Shown here piece after piece: positions 4,931 to 7,380 of a stretch of DNA of 7,380 nt; the first letter of the stretch is position 1, and each line of letters begins with the position of its first letter. The stretch comes from an uncultured Bacilli bacterium (GTDB taxonomy: Bacteria; Bacillota_I; Bacilli_A; RF39; UBA660): contig CALVPC010000049.1 of the NCBI GenBank assembly GCA_944350405.1, forward strand, positions 1 through 7,380, written 5' to 3'. Made by a program: the position numbers and the translations under genes. The notes under the pieces are model-generated. The model worked only from the letters and a program-made list of their open reading frames with translations. It was not told the DNA's origin and did no database searches.

Positions 4931-7380
4931 ATGGAAAATAATAAATATACTAAAAAGTTGGCATATAGAATAAGTTTATTAGTAACAATATTAGGATTAT
5001 TATCATTAATCTCAGGAACAAGTTATGCAATATTAAGAGGTAGTGCAAGTGATTCTAATGAGCAGATAATAACAACTGGAGATGTTTCGTTAGAACTTAC
5101 AGAAAACTATGAGAATCTAAATGCTAAAGCAAGTATTTTAAGTGATAGTGAAGGACTATTGCAAGATGAATCATTTGAATTTAATATAAAAAATATTGGT
5201 AGTATAGCAGCATATTATGATATAAAAATAGTAAATGAAGCTCCGGAAGGGTATAGTGGGCAGATATTACCTCTAGAATATTTAAAAGCGGGATTAGAGA
5301 TAAATGGAGAAGAATATGGACCTTTTAATCTTTCAGAATTAGATGGTCTTATTGATAGTGGGGTAATATATAAAAAAGAGATAATAAATTATAAATTAAG
5401 AATATGGTTAGATAGTGAAAGAGAAGAAGAACTTAAAAATATGACTGAATATAAAGCGTTTTTAAAGTTGCAAGTAGAAGCAGAACAAAGAGTAGATGGT
5501 GAGACTTATGAAGTAATATACGATGCTAATGGCGGAGAAGGTAGAATGTATAATAGTGTTTTTTTGTATGATGAGAATAATAAATTACGAAAAAACACAT
5601 TTACTAGAGAAGGGTATGACTTTATAGGTTGGAGTACTAATAAAGATGCTACAGAGGCTGAGTATGTTGATGAACAAGAAGTAAAAAATTTACCAATAGA
5701 TAATAATGAAGTAATAACTTTGTATGCTGTTTGGTTTTCTAAATTGCCAACAGAATATACAATTAAATATACATTAAATGGTGGTAGTGTAACTGGTAAT
5801 CCTTCTACATATAATAAGGATAGTGAGACGTTTACTCTTATTAATCCAACTAAAGTAGGTTATAATTTTATCGGTTGGACTGGTAGTAATGGAGATAGTC
5901 CTAGTCTTACAGTTACAATAGAAAAAGGTTCTACTGGGGATAGAGAGTATATTGCTAACTTTGAACCAAAAGAGTATGTGATAGAATCTACTAATATTCA
6001 TGTAGAATCTCCTGAAATGATTGTAAAATATGGAGAAAATAAGGTAGGTAATTATGTTAAACCAGAAAGACAGTATATAGTTGGTTTTAATGAAAATTCA
6101 CAAGGAGCAACAATATCTTCATTAGATGACTTAACAGTTAAATATGAATTTGATGGATTTTATATAAATACCACTACTAAATTAATAGATAGTGAAGGTA
6201 ATTTAATGCCAAATGTTGAGGGATATACAGATAGTGAAGGAAGATGGATTGGTGATTTTGGTATCTTCGTTGATGATGTTTATAAAGGAGATGTGGTTTA
6301 TCCAGAACTTGCACCGGTTGTGACTTTACCTCAAGTTGAAAAAGATGGCTATTCATGTAAGTGGAATAGTAGATCTGATGGATCAGGAAATAGTTATGAT
6401 TCTTCGGAAGTAATTAGTGGGTTAAGTCGTTCGATGACTTTATATGCTGTATGTAATCCTAATACATATACAATAACTTTAGATAATCAATATGCTACCA
6501 CTTCAGGATCTACTAGTGTTACTGTAACTTATGGATCTTCTTCTTTATCAATAACTAATCCAAAAAGAGAGTACACACTAAATTATAGTGCTAATAATCA
6601 AGGAGCTACTATTTCGTCTGTGGATCCAGTTACAACTTCAAATAGTTTTTTAGGATGGTATGATAAAAAGAGTGGTTTGCAAGTTATAAATAGTAGTGGT
6701 AATTTTGTAAAAAATGTTAGTGGTTATACAGATAGTAATGGTAATTGGGTAAGAAAAAGCAATGCCACTTTAACAGCGGTGTGGGCTGGTCATAAACAGG
6801 TTACACTATCTACGATAAGTAAGACAGGTCATACATGTAGTTGGAATACAAATGCAAGTGGTACAGGTCGAAAATATGATTCGGGGGCTACAACTTATTT
6901 GGACGAAAATATAAATCTATATGCAATATGTACTCCAAATACTTATACGATTACTTATGATTCTTATAGTGGTAGTGGGTGTAGTGGTACAAAACAAGTA
7001 ACATATGGTGAACCAATTGGAGAATTATGTACTCCCACTAAAGCAAATAATTATATGTTCGTAGGTTGGTATGATGATTCTACAGCAGTACATGATAATT
7101 CATTATATTATAAAGATCATCCTTGGCTTTATTATGCGGATACATATGGTGATTTATATAATGCGTTTGGATATAATGAGGATTATTTATATAATCACTA
7201 TGATACATATATAACAAATGGGACTGAAACTAGAAGAAAATCGCAATATTTGTCTAGCGACGTATATAGTATAGCAGGGGATATAACACTTCATGCTGGT
7301 TGGTATAAATTATGGGAAGGAATTCCTCTTGGTAATTATAGTGCAGGTCAAACTGTTACATATGCTGGAAAAAAGTGGAC
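4931..7380 (+). CDS. Large exported surface protein: SipW-class signal, TasA/camelysin-like head, InlB B-type repeats (3' end outside window)
   Basis: The frame stays open from ATG 4931 to the window edge, giving 816 residues and no stop. The start follows GGTGAT (4919-4924) by 6 nt. Residues 1-33 form a signal of the SipW-cognate type: a basic stretch, a long hydrophobic core, then SGTSYA and shortly after a TTGDVSLELTE motif, as in TasA/camelysin-like proteins. Residues 34-188 resemble that beta-sandwich head (SFEFNIKNIGSIAAYYDIKI). InlB B/Listeria-Bacteroides repeats (Flg_new type) follow: 192-269 (YEVIYDANGG...GYDFIGWS...LYAVWF) and 276-345 (YTIKYTLNGG...GYNFIGWT). Two longer related supermodules cover about 349-512 and 513-670, and a further repeat starts at about 671 (TYTITYDSYSGSG) with FVGWYDD near 710. 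A Tyr/Asp-rich insertion occupies about 722-780. Six cysteines lie in pairs at 476/508, 636/667 and 684/700. No anchor is seen yet because the C-terminus is missing. An adhesin or fibre role is inferred from architecture. Confidence 0.9.
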   Translation, partial: MENNKYTKKLAYRISLLVTILGLLSLISGTSYAILRGSASDSNEQIITTGDVSLELTENYENLNAKASILSDSEGLLQDESFEFNIKNIGSIAAYYDIKIVNEAPEGYSGQILPLEYLKAGLEINGEEYGPFNLSELDGLIDSGVIYKKEIINYKLRIWLDSEREEELKNMTEYKAFLKLQVEAEQRVDGETYEVIYDANGGEGRMYNSVFLYDENNKLRKNTFTREGYDFIGWSTNKDATEAEYVDEQEVKNLPIDNNEVITLYAVWFSKLPTEYTIKYTLNGGSVTGNPSTYNKDSETFTLINPTKVGYNFIGWTGSNGDSPSLTVTIEKGSTGDREYIANFEPKEYVIESTNIHVESPEMIVKYGENKVGNYVKPERQYIVGFNENSQGATISSLDDLTVKYEFDGFYINTTTKLIDSEGNLMPNVEGYTDSEGRWIGDFGIFVDDVYKGDVVYPELAPVVTLPQVEKDGYSCKWNSRSDGSGNSYDSSEVISGLSRSMTLYAVCNPNTYTITLDNQYATTSGSTSVTVTYGSSSLSITNPKREYTLNYSANNQGATISSVDPVTTSNSFLGWYDKKSGLQVINSSGNFVKNVSGYTDSNGNWVRKSNATLTAVWAGHKQVTLSTISKTGHTCSWNTNASGTGRKYDSGATTYLDENINLYAICTPNTYTITYDSYSGSGCSGTKQVTYGEPIGELCTPTKANNYMFVGWYDDSTAVHDNSLYYKDHPWLYYADTYGDLYNAFGYNEDYLYNHYDTYITNGTETRRKSQYLSSDVYSIAGDITLHAGWYKLWEGIPLGNYSAGQTVTYAGKKW
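5975..6940 (+). repeat. Two tandem, diverged ~160-residue supermodules inside the surface-protein gene
   Basis: Residues 349-512 (5975-6466) and 513-670 (6467-6940) share landmarks in the same order: a YxI/TIT opening strand; NENSQGATISS versus SANNQGATISS; a F(D/L)G(F/W)Y strand; a turn with GYTDSEGRW versus GYTDSNGNW; GYSCKWNSRSDGSGNSYDS versus GHTCSWNTNASGTGRKYDS; and LYAVCNPNTYTIT versus LYAICTPNTYTIT. This supports duplication of a composite unit made of one unusual and one InlB-type repeat. The copies are diverged at DNA level, so the duplication is old. Confidence 0.75.

Noticed and set aside
5774..6001. Minus-strand open frame of 75 aa inside the surface-protein gene
   Set aside because: It is antisense to a well-defined InlB-type repeat and has no supporting signals.
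1..7380. CRISPR arrays, tRNA/rRNA genes, insertion sequences or phage attachment sites
   Set aside because: No regularly spaced direct repeats, cloverleaf sequences, transposase motifs or terminal inverted repeats were seen on either strand.

Overview
The window is strongly AT-rich. Every well-supported gene lies on the + strand. TGA acts as a stop: rimM ends at TGA 2689-2691 and the 152-aa gene ends at TGA 3815-3817, while tryptophan is written TGG. This means the standard bacterial code, not the Mycoplasma code. AGG/GGTGAT-type ribosome sites, TTG/GTG starts, a sortase-type NPDTG tail, a SipW-class signal peptide and InlB/Listeria-Bacteroides repeats point to a low-GC Bacillota lineage. A reduced-genome gut Bacilli group (for example RF39-like) is my inference and cannot be proved from this window.

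Layout. Positions 1-108 hold the 3' end of a glucose/N-acetylglucosamine-family PTS permease (EIIB domain). A polytopic membrane histidine kinase follows (171-1403); its first bases overlap a terminator-like inverted repeat and its last bases form another terminator. Next comes a small secreted protein with an NPDTG cell-wall sorting tail (1489-2133) and its own terminator. An extended -10 promoter then drives a translation operon: rimM (TTG start 2200), trmD, an unrecognised 152-aa gene, and fmt (TTG start 3823). Overlaps or short gaps join these genes, and a terminator at 4779-4803 closes the operon. rimM acts in 30S maturation, trmD makes m1G37 in tRNA, and fmt formylates initiator Met-tRNA, so the operon serves ribosome and tRNA quality. 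The usual partners rpsP and rplS are absent.

The last third (4931 to the window end, open at its 3' end) encodes at least 816 residues of a large exported protein. It has a SipW-class signal peptide, a TasA/camelysin-like head and a chain of InlB B-type repeats. Two adjacent ~160-residue supermodules in the chain look duplicated, and several repeats carry paired cysteines.

The most notable signal is a run of ten G residues at 4880-4889, filling most of the 18-nt spacer between a -35-like TTGATT and a perfect TATAAT directly upstream of this gene. In such an AT-rich sequence this is a strong candidate for slipped-strand, promoter-spacing phase variation of a surface protein. Two surface-protein genes and an orphan sensor kinase thus flank a housekeeping translation operon.
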